Shown: one piece after another, positions 18,640 through 31,500 of the stretch
How positions within the stretch are numbered: the first letter of the stretch is position 1
How the letters are laid out: every line of letters begins with the position of its first letter
Assembly: GCA_037044905.1 (NCBI GenBank)
Contig: JBAOKB010000175.1
Span: 62,001 to 126,000 of the forward strand
Source: Hortaea werneckii
Lineage: Eukaryota; Ascomycota; Dothideomycetes; Mycosphaerellales; Teratosphaeriaceae
DNA: 64,000 bases
Direction: 5' to 3'
The notes under the pieces: model-generated
What the model was told of the DNA's origin: nothing
The model's database searches: none
What the model saw: only the letters and a program-made list of their open reading frames with translations
Position numbers and translations under genes: made by a program

Positions 18640-21012
18640 TTATCCGCTCAAAGCCAAGCATGCGTCCACTGCTCTTCCCACATTGCCTTCTTGAGCCCGC
18701 GTCACGTCCTGGATGACCTCCTTGTCGAGGTTGGGAAACATACTCTGAAGCGTTCTGTAGAGCATCAGTATAGGCTCATGATAAGCATCCAAAGGCACAA
18801 CTTACTCTACAACCACATGGTACTCTCTCCTTCGCATGTTCTGGGCTTGGGCGGCTTCGGAGCCTACCTGCCTTGCAGCAGATTGTTCTCTTCGCGCACT
18901 TTGTTGGCGTTCGGGCGAAGGTCTCTGTCGTCGGCCATCGCCGCTTGGTCTCCTGTCTAACTGCGGCGTGGGGCTGAGCGTTCTAGGTGTGGAGGTCGGC
19001 TGCGGAGTCGCCATCGGTCTGTTGTCATCTGAGAACATTCGGCCGATACTGCTGAGCGGTTTCTGAATAGTCTTGAGCAATCCGGTTACGGCATCATTGT
19101 CGTCTTCATTGCCCGGGCCCTGAGTATACTGAGAACCTGGCTGGTTACGGTCGCTTAGTCGCTGGCTAGCATTCCGTTTCGGACTGGACTGCTCAGCTTC
19201 CATACTGTTCCTTGGTGTAACTTCTGGCCTGCTCAGGGCGCTTTTCTCGCTGAGATGTTGAAGAGACGAACGGGACGCGTGAGCTTTAGCCTCGTACTCT
19301 TCCTCCTTGTTCTTTTCAGCAATCGCACTGACAGCCTGTTCAACGTTTCTTTCGAATTCCTCGTCCGAGATGGTAAGGTTCGTGCGGTCGAGAGTCTCAA
19401 TGAAGCTGACTACGCCCATCAAAGAGGACATGTAGTATCCAGCTTCGCCGCCCAGTTTGTCCTGGTTTCGGAACCGCCAGATGTACTGAACGTTGCTTAC
19501 CAGATGTTCCGGCTTGGCACGCAACACGGTGTAGATGAGCAAGGGGATGAACGCATCGGCGGATTGATCTGACTTGGTGTTTTTCAGGTAACCGAATATG
19601 ACCTTGCAGCAATTCAGAACACAGATGACTTTGTCGCGTGGTGCTCGGTAGGTATTGATCTTGAGCAGCTCTTGTTGCGCTAATCCCAGGAATTTTTTGC
19701 CCTTGTCACCAATGGGTTTGATGTCAAGGTGGTCCTCCGAGATCCATCCGTAGATACGCAGCTTCTGCGCAATCACCTCGTCGCGCTCGACATCTTCTTG
19801 GTGCTGTCCTCGGCGGCCAGGGCCACTCGGATTCGCGTTATCGGCCTGTGACCTGCCATCCTTTCCAAGCTTCCTAGAGTTATTGGATGCAGGTGGAATC
19901 AATGGGGAGAATGTTTGATTGTAGAGGCGATTCATGACAAGCTTTTCCATGCCTTCTCTGGCGTTGTCGAACTCGGCATCAGACACAGTACGCCAGACTT
20001 CACACTGTGCCATTCTTTTCGAAATAAACTCAAGAAAATCCGAGATTATCTTGACTTGCTCGTGTACCATCCATTGTTTCTTGCCGAACTCGCTGAGGAA
20101 GGACCGCAGAAAGCGGGCAACAGGGTCAGCCGTTCGGTGTCGCAGCTGCTCCAAAAATCGATGAAAGTCAAAAGGTAGAGCTGGCTCCGGCTCTGGTGAA
20201 GGGGGAGGCGGCTGAAAGATTGATCCTGCTCTGGCACTCGAAATTGACTCGCTGTCATCTGATTTCACATGGTGTATACCACTGCCGGGGGTTGAAGCTT
20301 GTCTCGCTGCCTGTTCGCCACTACGCTCGGAGGATATGCTCTGGCCTGTCGCCTGTGGGCTCATAGTATGCGATTCTTTCGGTTCAAGACTCGATGTACG
20401 TGGAGGCAGCACAAGCATGGGCTGTTGTCGCTCAAAGCGCGGCGACATGATCTCCTGTTCGCCATTCCGCCCATACCTTGTCGAAATTGATCCATGATGG
20501 TTTGGATTTCTTCGCCAGTGGCCTCCGTGGTTCCCTGCGGCGCTTCTGGTACTTCACTCTGCGGCTCATCACTAGGGGGGTGCTTTTCGTCGTACTCTTG
20601 GTCGGCGACAGATCCAGGATTGGCAACTTCTCCCAAGGCTATTTGCATGGATGGTTTTCTTTGCAACCGCTTCTCTTCAATTGCGGGTTTGTCTTTCGCA
20701 GTCTCATCTGCCGCACTCGAACCTCCCGTTAGGTCCATCTCTGCAGCTCGCCGCGCTAGATGCTCACTCGCTTCCTTTTCAACTTCCTCTGTTTCAGCTT
20801 TGTGACTCCCTTCGACATGGCTCTCTCGAACCGTGCTGTGTTCTACCGGCATCGCAGCCTCGTTCGCAGTGTCCGTGATTTGGAGCATCGCCCTGAGATG
20901 ACTTGTTGACTTCCTCATGTTGCGAATCCTTTGGGTGTCCTTCTGCACCTCCCTTGCCTTCAGTCGGCATGTTCTCAGCCTCCACATCTTGGCCATTCTC
21001 CTCTTTTGTCAT
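18640..21012 (-). CDS. VPS9: VPS9-domain Rab5 GEF with C-terminal CUE domain
   Basis: Guanine nucleotide exchange factor for Rab5/Vps21 GTPases on early endosomes. Main exon 18806-21012, last exon 18640-18754, intron gtaagt...ctacag of 51 nt. The VPS9 domain is clear: YGWISEDHLDI, then INTYRAPRDKVICVLNCCKVI and DAFIPLLIYTVLRAKPEHLVSNVQYI. A disordered linker follows. The last exon supplies a ubiquitin-binding CUE domain with the MFP motif and a closing alanine-leucine helix, as in yeast Vps9. The N-terminus is low-complexity and acidic. A middle segment of about 400 nt (about 20470-20885) reads in a different frame from both sides, implying two compensating one-base changes; the total stays divisible by three (774 codons). 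The exact start is uncertain; ATG at 21012 is chosen because the frame is acidic coding-like from there. Confidence 0.83.
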
Positions 21013-21467
21013 GTGTCCATCCCGGGTAGCTTGTCCTGTTGCTCTGCTCCATGTAATCCGGACATGGAGGTTGTGCCCTATTGGAAACTCGAGGTCGAAA
21101 AATTTCCGGTTTGCAAGGTCGGCATTCCGAGCTGGTATAGATCCTAGTGCTCTATCATAAGTCAAGGTACTTGTCCGCAATTCTATGAATTAATAGGGTC
21201 TAAGCATGGCCAGGCTCGCCAGATTCATGAAGGATGCATGTGACGTTTATGCCACGTTCGGCTCTTCGGCTGTGCCCTAGGTAGCCTTACGCGCTAGGAC
21301 ATGACACGGTCTCCTCGCCTCTCGCGTGTCCACAGCGGCTGTGTACCTACACAGCAGTCCTACAGCATCTTGAGACCACAATAGATATGCGATAAAACAC
21401 AGATGAACTGCTCATCTGGTCACCACAATCAGCAGGACGCTATGATTGTTGTTGTTGTTCAGCTACC
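21013..21467. promoter_or_regulatory. Divergent promoter region, VPS9 / MON2
   Basis: This 455-bp region separates the starts of two endosomal-trafficking genes transcribed away from each other. No specific motif is recognised. The minus-strand frame stays open to 21180, so VPS9 could begin slightly earlier. Confidence 0.5.
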
Positions 21468-24400
21468 ATGACCGCAACCTTGCTTTCCAGCGAGCTTTCG
21501 ACTCTTATTTCGGATTCCAAGCGAAAGAACACAGATCTCAGAAATGCTGCAGAACGATCGCTGCAAGAGCTCAGGGCTCTTCCAGCGACCTCCGAGCAGC
21601 AGATAGCCGCAGGTAAGACTGGTGTATGCATGACTTCAATGAACGGAACACTGACTGACACGAGACCTCAGCCGGCATCCCGCCTTCGTTGATGCCTTCT
21701 TGATCGCCTGTGAGACGAAGAACGCAAAGTTCGCAGCAAGTGGCATAACCTGCCTTCAGCGTCTTGTGATTTGTAGAGGATTGCCAAAAATCAAGCTCAA
21801 AGAAGCGCTTGATGCGTTCAATGCCAGCACGGCCCTTGGGCTTGACGTTCAGTTGAAAGTGTTACAAGCACTGCCGTCTTTGCTACAAAATTACGCGGAC
21901 GACTTAAAAGACGACCTATTAGCAGGGGCTTTGCGGGTATGCGCCTCTTTGCAGAGTGCCAAGGTTCAGACCATAGTGGCGTGGCCGCAGCTACGTTACA
22001 GCAATTGGTCACAGCGGTCTTCGAGAAGGTCAGTGATGAAGACAGGAGGGCAGCACAAATACCAGCCACTCACAATGTTCCGGGTGATGGTGAGCCCATC
22101 ATGCTTCGTCCCGCCGCCTTCGATGCCCACAGGGTCTTTCGAGACCTTGCACTAGCAGCAGAAGAAAGACCGACAAAGTTCGTCCAATTGAGCAGTTTGT
22201 CACCGGAGTCAAGCTTGGAATTAGTCTACTCCTGCATGACGAGCAACGGGAGGCTTTTTGTCTCTCATCCCGAGCTCCTGTCAACCATCAGATCAAATTT
22301 GCTTCCGCTGGCGACAAGAGCACTGTCTGAAAAGCATGGATTTCCCATGACTGTTCGTTGTCTCCGCATACTGAATCTCATTCTCACAAGATACTTTCAG
22401 AGATTCTCAGGCGAGTGCGAAGTGGCTCTTGGCCTACTCACGCACAGCCTTGATGCCGACACCTCCACGCCATGGAAGCGAGCAATGTCTGCGGAGGTCA
22501 CGCGAAACTTCTTTGTTACTGGTGCGCTTGTCATTGAAGCCTATGCCGAATTTGACCAGGCCGATGGCGGCAAGCCAGTTGTGCAAGATTTACTAGCAAC
22601 CTTCGTCCGACTTTCTTCAGAGAAGCCTGGCATCATTGGTCTTGGACAGCAAAGTAGCATTCCGATTGGGCCAACTCCTAGCGGTGACGGCTCTGATCCA
22701 GCTGCAATGGAGGCAGCGGGCGGTGTTGCAGGTGTTATCAGCTCTGCCTTGGGCGTTGCCGAAGCAAGCGTTTCTGGCATCAGTTCTCAGTGGAGTCTAC
22801 CAAAGACCAGCTGTCTAGATCAACTGGATAAGGCTGAGGGACCTACAACACCCGACACTTACATCTATACTATGGTTCTTGATTGTCTGAACAGTCTGTC
22901 AGACAGCCTCGCCCGCGTCGTCCTTCCGCTTACTGTACGTGAAGATCGATCGGACGCTGTGCCTTCAGAGTCACATCAAGCAGATGACCAGAGCCAGTCG
23001 AGCCGCAGGTCGCGTGTACAGAGATCGCAATCTTTTCGAACGCGAGCTGTGCCTGCGAACCCTTTGGCTATCGACGACAACGACATTGCGCCGAAACTTC
23101 GTGCTGTCGCTGGAATCATCGATCGCTGCTGGCCGGCTTTTCTTGCAACTGCGTCGACGTTCTTAATGCTGCTCTGGAAGAGCAATACTATCGCAACTTG
23201 ATCAAAGGATTCCAACGCTTCACCCAGGTGGCAGGCCTTTTGCGGCTCAACACGCCTCGAGATGCATTGCTAACGACATTATCCAAGTCCGCTGTGCCGC
23301 CGCATGTTCTCAGTGCTGCCAGTGGCGGTGGCACAAAATCACCCTCTACCGATAGCCCAAGAAGCTTTTCAAACCCTAGGAATTTGCTGAGCGTGGACAG
23401 TCTTGTCAGCCAAGCTACGTCCCTCTCGAGCGACAGGGACCGCCGGTCGTCCATCGAGCCCGCACATCCTATGCTGACCACACGCAACTTGTTGTGTCTT
23501 CGCGCTTTGCTTAACCTCGCCATTGCTCTGGGCCCAACACTCGGAGCGGCATTCACTGTAGTGGTTGACACGTTGCGTCAGGCAGACTTGATCTTGAGTA
23601 ATGGTTCAGCGCAGCAGCTGGTGCGTCAAAACCTTAGCGGCAAAGGCCACGATACAGCTGCAGCTGTGCAGGCATTCAGCGCTGAAGTGGCAGCTGTGGA
23701 GAATGCAGTATCTCGCCTACTCGAAAGCACAGCAGACTATCCAAGCGAAGCTTTCGTTACCGTCCTCGAAGCTTTTACCCGTCTCCTAGGTGCAAAGCCC
23801 TTGGGCATGCCGTCTTCGCCCACGCCAACGCAGGCATCGCCACCTCCAACCCCAACCACAAGTCGTCGAAACTTCTCAGGTCTCCCTGGCATCAGCACAT
23901 TCGCGGAAATGCAAGCTCGCGACTACAAATTCGTCATACCAAAGCTAGGGAACCTGGCCGAGATGAACATTCCCCGGTTTCGTCTCCAATGATGCCAAAG
24001 AGAGCGGCTGGGCTCACCTGGTGGACGAATTGCTGCAAGTCGCTGTGTCTTCATCTCGTCCACGTGAGGCTAGACGCGCAGCAGGTGATGTCCTTTGCAA
24101 AGCCGCAGCTGGCGTCGTCCTTGAAGTTGTCGAGGAAAGTGACGACGTGAAGGGGCCCATTCAGCGGAATGGACTTGGTATCTTGTTACAAGGCGTCGAC
24201 GGCATATACTCAGAGGACGAAGAGCTGACTGCAACCGACCTCGAGATTCAAGCTCTCGTGCTAGACGCCTTGAAAGCAATCCTTGAAAGATGTGGGGACT
24301 CGCTTGTCGCTGGCTGGGACAAGACGTTGGCAGTCATTGGCAGCGCTTTTGAACGAACTGCAGATGCTCCAACATTCCGACAGGGAGACACTGATACTTC

Positions 24401-26576
24401 TGTCGCATGGCAATATGTCACAGAAGACTTTGTTTCCCTGCCAATAGGGCGCGCCGCATTCTCAGCGTTGCAGCTCGTTTGTTCAGACTTCCTATCAATG
24501 CTACCGACGACAGTCGTTCCACCTTTATTGGAGCTCCTTCATCGCTTCATCGGCCAACCAGAAGATCTCAACCTGGCATTGACGTCTGTGACCATTTCTT
24601 GGAACGTATCAAATCACCTACTGAGCTCGAATGTTGGCGAGGACCTGGACGTACTGGCCACGGAACTTTTCGAGTCAGAAGAGAAAGAACATCGCATGCG
24701 AGATATGGCTAGGGAATCAAAAGCTGCGCAAGTCATATTGCTTTTGCGGCACATCCGCCGTGCTGTCTCCGAAACTCAGAAGGAAGTACGCAATGCTTCT
24801 TACCAGATCTTGTGCAGCATCTTCAAGAGCCACGGAAGCGAATTTGGACAGCCGACATGGGACTTGATGCTCCGAGCTGTATTGTTTCCCGTGGCATCCG
24901 AGGATGTCAACAAATACCGGCAAGGGTCGGAAAAGAACAGATCACGGACAATGGCTCCCGACGTAGATTCCTCCCGAACGATAATCGGCGGCACTGCAGA
25001 CATAGTCTGCCAACATATCAGAATCATTGAAGGTTTGGAGACATTACCGGCCTTATGGGAGATCTTTCTATCGACGATGGAAAGGTATCTGAACTGTGGG
25101 AATCACGCCCTCAACACGGCTGTGTACCAGGCTGTGTCAAAAATTCTGTCGCACATGGAGACGGGGTCGTCGCTCTGGGCGAGACCAATCTCACGCACGG
25201 TACATGTTTGGCTCAGATGTATCCCTGGGCAAGCAGGAGATTCCAGTGAAGCCAGAAGCAACCAGGACGCTTATAGCGCTTACCTTGATACGGCTGCAGA
25301 GCTCTATCGCCTTACCAAAAATGACATGAGCCTACCGCAGAGCCGGGATTTTATCGCCAACGTCTGCGAATGCATTCGCTCTTCAGACGGACCCCAGCAT
25401 GGAGCTGACGTGAACGTGCTCAGTGCGGTGCAAGGCAAAGCGCTTGGCTTTCTGAAACAGATGAGGGTAGACGTCGCTGGCTTGCCGCCTCGGTTAATCA
25501 CCGCCGCTGCGGAGCTATGTCTGCTTTACCACAATGTTGCAACTGTCAATCAATCCAGGCAAGGTCCCACATTCGTTGCGGTATCCAGCGAGGCTGTAGC
25601 CTGGCTACAAGTCTTGGTGAAGGACCATCTAGCCGAGTCAGAAGTGATTGAAGGTGGAGCATTACATGCAGCTGTACGAAGCTTACAACAGTTAGTCGCT
25701 GCAAAGTATCAGCTGCCTATCCAGCACAAGGGTGTGCCGCTATGGCAACAGGCTACCTCGGCGGCACTCGCTATCTGCCCTGCAGTACTCCGACGCACCA
25801 GTGTCTGCGAAGAAAGCACTGCAAATGGATTGTGGAGCCTGTTTGCGAGCCTCGCAGCGGGGGTAGTTGGCTGCGGTGGTCTGGAAAATGTCAAGGACGA
25901 GTCTGTGCTAAAAGCCGACGAGACATTTGACGTTGAGAGCTTCAAAACGCTGCGAAAGCTCCTCATACCGCAACTTGGCCGCACCGAGCTCAACGACGGC
26001 ACGCGGCAGATCTACTGTCTAGCAATGTTTGAGTCCTCTATCATACATCGGCCGGAAGAAGGCGAAGTCTTGGATCCCGTCCATTCGCCCTTCGACAAGC
26101 TAAGCGAAATCCGAAGAGGCCGTGTGAAGCGCGTTCCATATTCTCAAAGAGAGCGCATGAGCTATCTCTGCTTTGAGGAACTTGTGGCTCTGGCCTCGCT
26201 AGACGATGATTCAGACGAAGCGACCAAGCTTGCCCAAGCCGCTGCACCGCTTCTTATTCTGCGACTAGCCATTCCTATTAGGGCCTACATCGCAGATCAG
26301 CCGCTTAGAGGCCGTCGACCACAGCCCTTGTCGGAACTCGAGGAGCTACTATTCTGCTTCGACAAAATCAAGACGCTCAAACTACATCCCTCGGCGTTGG
26401 CCCACGATCTTGTGGCGGCAGGGAAGGTCGGAACGTATCAGCACCTGCATTTCTTGTACCCACTGCTGGCCCAGGCGGTTGCTACTGCAGGTGATCCGTG
26501 GTCGGGGTCTGAGGAGGTCTTGATGCCACTGCAATCGACTTTGGCAGCGATATCTGTTCCCGTTCCACAGAAATAG
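21468..26576 (+). CDS. MON2: MON2 Arf-GEF-like trafficking protein, three frame breaks
   Basis: Large armadillo-type protein related to BIG/Sec7 Arf exchange factors but without a Sec7 domain. It scaffolds Golgi-endosome recycling with Dop1 and Neo1. Exon 1 is 21468-21612; exon 2 starts at 21665 after a 52-nt intron ending cacgag, which restores the family sequence DLSRHPAF. The N-terminal DCB region (LLSSELSTLISDSKRKN, CLQRLV), the HUS region (LRILNLILTRYF, later FVTGALVIEAY) and the C-terminal repeats (LFASLAAGVV, MSYLCFEELVALASL) are in order. The frame changes near 21970, 23163 and 23977: two look like one-base losses and one like a gain. Correcting them gives 5058 nt (1685 aa), a normal Mon2 length. 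Its stop lies 19 bp from the convergent RPP40 stop. Confidence 0.87.
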
Positions 26577-26595
26577 CGAGCGCACCATGTCGTGC

Positions 26596-27791
26596 TTAAT
26601 CCTGATACTCCCAAATGTACGTCCGTTCGTCTGTTTTCAGAATAGTATAGCTTTCGCCTCTGAAAGATGTCGCGCTCGCACTGAACCACGTTTCCTTTGA
26701 AGCTTTCAACACTGCCACGAGAACCTTGTGAATAAAGTGGTTCGGCAGCAAGCCGTGCCAACGTAGTCTCGTGAGGGTCTTGACTTCGCGGCTGTTGTCG
26801 CTTTGTGGTTCCTCATTGCCCTGCGGAACGGAGTAGCGAGTTAGGTATTTGTCGATCCCATCGCCCCGCTGTAGTCGAGGAGAAATATTGTTGGCCATCG
26901 TGATCCACTCGAGAATTTCTGTTGCGTCTCCCTCATCGCTAAGGTCCTGCTCTCCTGCGAACCTGGGCAGAAAGGCATCATCGAGCTGGTCGGGACTTGC
27001 CTCAACGCTCTGCACTAGGGGATGAAAGTCCATGATTGGTCCTTGAACGGCTCCTGTCGAACGTAAGTCGCAGAAGAGCCATGTGACGGCCTGGTCGAAC
27101 ACGTTTCTGCACGCCCATAGAATCCTCTCGAAGCCTTTATGGCCGCGCACCATGGATGGCTGGCGGAGGTTGATATCGATTGCTGTGTGACATTTGTTAG
27201 TCTGCAATAAGTATTGGCGGATATGGATCTTACCGAAACGAGCCTTGACATGTTTGCGTCCCTCGTTCGGAAGAGGTGTCCCCTGCAGACCTGCGCGTTC
27301 GTACGTCGGTTTGTTGACTTCCAGCCGGAGGTTACCTTCGTGCAGGGAGAAGACATTGTCTACCCCAGGACGACCCTCGGATAGCATGATTATGTTGCCT
27401 GATCAAATACCGTCAGAGCCTCCGAGGCGTGTAGGGATTACAGCGTCACATACCCGTCTTCACGTACTCCGAGAAGAAGTCACCGCTGAGGAGGTCGATC
27501 AACTTCATATTGACTTTCGCATACTGAAGGGCACCGCAGTTCGCCACAGCTCGTTGTATGGCATTTTTCTGATCCGCTGCGCATACGACATCTAGCTAAG
27601 GAATGTCAGTACTTGGGTATTTGTTCTGGAACAATTCTCCTCACCGTATGGTTGTAGACTTGACCAAGCACGGTGGAAAACGGCTTCTGTTTCGTGGGAG
27701 GTTGCTCATGGTCGACGAACGTGGGCAAAGTTGCCTGAGTAAAATGGCACTTCGGCTTCGGCCTCTCATGATCGCCTATGTCGAGCACCAT
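26596..27791 (-). CDS. RNase P/MRP subunit RPP40-like
   Basis: Protein of the Rpp40 family, a subunit of nuclear ribonuclease P and MRP that act on tRNA 5' ends and rRNA. Exons on the minus strand are 27645-27791, 27454-27595, 27234-27398 and 26596-27182. They join to 1041 nt, 346 aa, with no frame break. Family features are CHFTQATLPTFVD near the start, DLLSGDFFSEYVK, then NIIMLSEGRPGVDNVFSLHEG, and INLRQPSMVRGHKGFERI. The first acceptor is ccttag at 27596-27601, chosen because the nearer tag would break the frame. The ATG at 27791 is preferred over the upstream in-frame ATG at 27875 because conserved sequence begins there. This is the first gene beyond the region with frame breaks. Its 3' end nearly touches MON2. 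Confidence 0.82.
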
Positions 27792-28522
27792 GTTGAATAC
27801 CCGTTGAGTTATCCAAGATGCTTGCTGGAGTGAAGACAAATCCGAAAGGAAGAGAGGCGCGAAGCTGCAGCGCACCGCAACGCTTAACCCAACAAGGCAA
27901 GCAATGGAACTTAAGTCTACCCTAGCTGACCCTACTATGTAGATGTGTGCAGCGAACAGTGAAAGTTCCGTCTACATGGAGAACTGCAACGGCGAATGAA
28001 ACGAAGGACGCAGAGACACGAGAATCAAAGTAGTTTCAGCGATGCTACGTCTACAAGTACAAGTGCCACACTCGCACCTAATATGTTTTTTTGCGAAGAT
28101 CCCTTTCCTCCCCAGGCCTTCGAAGGGAAAACGCCACGCCAATGTACGCTCGCCGGCGCATGTATCTCTCATGCAAGACCACAAAAACAAATTGAAGTTG
28201 CGTATCACGCAGGTAAAAAAAAAAAAAAAAAAAAAAAACACAGCTGGAACGCCATTTTTGGGGGGAGAAAGAATACATCAAGAAACTCCCTTTCCCTTCC
28301 TCGCTCTCCCTTTATGCATCGCTAAATTTCCTCTTCATGAAAACAAAAACCTTGTTACAGCAATTGACCCCCCCTTCCAGCCAGGCTTTTTTTAAGGGCT
28401 GCAAAATCGCATCCATCAAACTTTCCAGAAACGCCACATTTATGGTATTCATATTGCCAGACACTGGGGGCGTAAAGATGTACACTGCGTCCGGGGGGAT
28501 GCCGGAAAGTGGTTGCAAAAAT
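27792..28522. other. Intergenic, RPP40 promoter and CHD1 3' end, with A24 run
   Basis: About 730 bp upstream of RPP40 and downstream of CHD1. It contains a run of 24 adenines at 28215-28238. No gene is supported here. Confidence 0.5.
28215..28238. repeat. A24 homopolymer
   Basis: Twenty-four uninterrupted adenines on the plus strand, 285 bp downstream of the CHD1 stop on the CHD1 strand, where it reads as T24. Confidence 0.95.
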
Positions 28523-31500
28523 CTATTCGGGCTTTGCTTCGCCACTGGTCTCCACTGGAGTCTCTGAAGTCGACGTCTTTGCACCCTCCTCTTTTACCGC
28601 TGGCGGCTCGGATTTGACATCCTCCATCTTGACATCGGCAGGTGACGATCGGCTCTTCTCTTCCTTGGTCTCCTTGTCGCCCTTCATCTCCTCAGCCTTT
28701 CCGTTCGCAACGCCAGCAGGGTCACCTGGCGGCGAAGCCTTCTTGACCTGCGGAGATGTTGTAGCGTTTTTACCGGCGATCTTCTTGTACATGGCCTTCA
28801 ACTTGTCGCCGGACACCCGCTTATCAGCCTGCTTTGACTGCGGCCAGTAGTAGTTGGAGACGTAATCCCAGATCTTGAGCTCTAGTTTGGCAGCTTCACC
28901 ACCTTCGCGGACTCTGGTGCCGATGTGATTGCCAATAGCCACGAGGCCTTGCTTAATCATCTTCAGGCGGGTGTCATCGTCCGGAATTTTCTTCTTTGTT
29001 GCGCCGTTGACCTTGATGAGCTGCGCGGCGATCGGATCAAGGATGAAGCGGATCCTGACAGAGTCCTCGTCGAGTGGCTTGGGCTCGCCATTGGGCATGA
29101 GCGCAGGGGAGCTGCCATGGCGATGCATCCCCGGCTTTCGATCCTCGGAATGCCGGCTCTTGATGCGGTGGTGATCACCGAGTGAGTTACGGTGCCCGTT
29201 CGGCGAGCCACGCGATCCAGTTCTACGGTCGATGGAATTCCGAATGTCGGACTGATGCAAACGGCGATGGTCAGATTTACCTGGCACAGGACTAGCGGAT
29301 GATCCGTGCGTCGGGGTGGCTAGACGACCGTGGAATTGACCCATGTGCTTGCGATTGTTGCGGTGATGGTTCTCAAGCGCGCGCTTCGCGGCAATGTTAG
29401 TACCGTTGCTTGTCTTATCCTTCAGTACGCTTAGCAGATAGTTCGCTCGGCGGACGAGGTGGACCGCACCAGGAGAGCGAGGCTGCTTGCTCTCCTCCTT
29501 GCTTCGGTTATCTTTGTTGGCTACGCGATGCTCTTCCAGGAAGAATTTGTCGCCCATTTCGAGATCTGGGTCTTCACGAATATCGACCCATGCGCCAAAT
29601 CCATGTCTCGCCATGCCAACAATTAGCATGCCATCCTCTCTCGCACCCCACTTTGCGGTGTACGAAGCTGTTTTGGACGCCTCAGGTACTCTGAAGTTGC
29701 GCCAGTCGGAAACACTGTCAACCACCGCGCGAATCATACGCATCTCCTTTGGCCTCTCCACCAGTGTCTCGGCGTTGTTACGCTTGACACCACGGTAGTC
29801 GAACAGCACAGCTTTCCTGTCTTTCTTCGTGACTGGCTTGTTGGTATCTCTTTCCAGCTTCGCCACCCTGTCTTCTTCTTCTGCCAGGAGACGCTCAGCA
29901 GTATCGACTATCTCCTGAAGCGTGCTTCGAACCACCTCAACGTCTCGACCGATCAATCTTGCGACCCTGATAATGTCGTCCTGCTTCTCGGCGAAAGAAC
30001 CGAACCTTTCGTATGCGCCAATAAGAAGTCTCACTTCCTTCTCACCAAGCGGGCGCTTAGGATCTCGGCTCGTATCAGATTCCATGTCATCCCCAGAACC
30101 TTCCGCAGCAGCTTCAGCAGCCAGGTCACGTGCTCTCTTCTTCGCTGCCCGCTGCTCGCGTGTTTCGTCTGTATTTGCCTTGCGCTTGCGTGGCTGACTT
30201 TGTTCGATCTGACTCTGGAGGTACTCCTCTTCTTTCTTCTTTTCTTCTTCCGCCTTCATCTTCTCGAGCTGATCCTTCGGGATGATCTCATCCCATTCCA
30301 GATCGATCTTGACATCAGTGTATTCGAAGCTTCTCAAGAATTCCTCACCACCGTCAGTGGTCATGCCTTGAGGTTGTTCGGTCTGGTGCTCTTCAGCGTT
30401 CTCCAACACAGCGTCAATGTCCAGTTCCTCTAGCTTGCGCTGATTGCCTGACTGCTCGAACATCTTTTGGCCACGCTTCTTAAGGATACGTGAAATGTCG
30501 TCGGAACTTGTTGGCTCGGCAGTCAGGGCACCGGCCTTTGAGAAGCGCTCGCCTAGCTCGCGGGCATCCTTGTCGGTAACACCGCGCTGAATGGTAATGA
30601 ACTCAAGCATGAGCTTGTTCCGTGCACGCTCCAGCACCTCTTCCTCAACTGTATCCTTCGAGACGAGACGGTAGATGGTGACTGGGTTCTTCTGGCCAAT
30701 ACGGTGAGCACGCGCCATCGCTTGGAGATCGGCTTGCGGATTCCAGTCAGAGTCGAAGAGTATTACAGTGTCGGCTGTCATGAGGTTGATACCAAGACCG
30801 CCAGCACGGGTGGATAGTAAGAAGCAAAAGTCCTGGCTCTCATTTGCGTTAAAATGGTCGATAGCCATGCGACGGGTGCCAGATGATATTGTGCCATCCA
30901 GCCGTTGAAATTGGTGGCCACGTAGCTGGAGATAATCGCCGAGAATGTCGAGCATCTTCACCATTTGCGAGAAGATCAAGACACGGTGGCCGTCTTTCTT
31001 CATCTTGGTCAGAAGCTGGTCAATAAGCATCATCTTACCAGAACTGGTGATGAGTGCTTTCAACTGGTCTTCTCGGCTTTCTCTGCCCTCAAGGAACCGC
31101 TCCTCAGCATTCGGAAACATGAAAGGGTGGTTGCTAGCTTTTTTCAGCTCCATCATGATGTTAAGCAGAGAAGTCTTGCTACCCTTCGACCCAGCATTAA
31201 GGGCAGTGTAGTTACGCGTGAGAATGTTCTTGTAGTATTCGAGTTGAACGTCAGAGAGCTCAACTCGAATGATTTTCTCGGTTTTAGGAGGAAGGTCATT
31301 CTCCACCTTTTGCTTGGTCCGGCGGATCATGTAGGGTGAAATGGCGTCAGTGAGTTCCGCAAGCTTCTTACTGGCATCTTCGGCTGTCAAGTCGATAGAC
31401 TCTTCGACATGGATCTTGCCAGGCATTAAGAAGTCCATCAGTGCTGAAAGCTCGCTCAAGGTGTTTTGCATCGGAGTACCCGTGATGAGCAGTCGACTGG

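Noticed and set aside
489..26576. Programmed ribosomal frameshifting as the cause of the many -1 breaks
   Set aside because: Breaks lack a common slippery heptamer or downstream structure, occur in unrelated housekeeping genes, and some are +1. Sequence error or decay is simpler.
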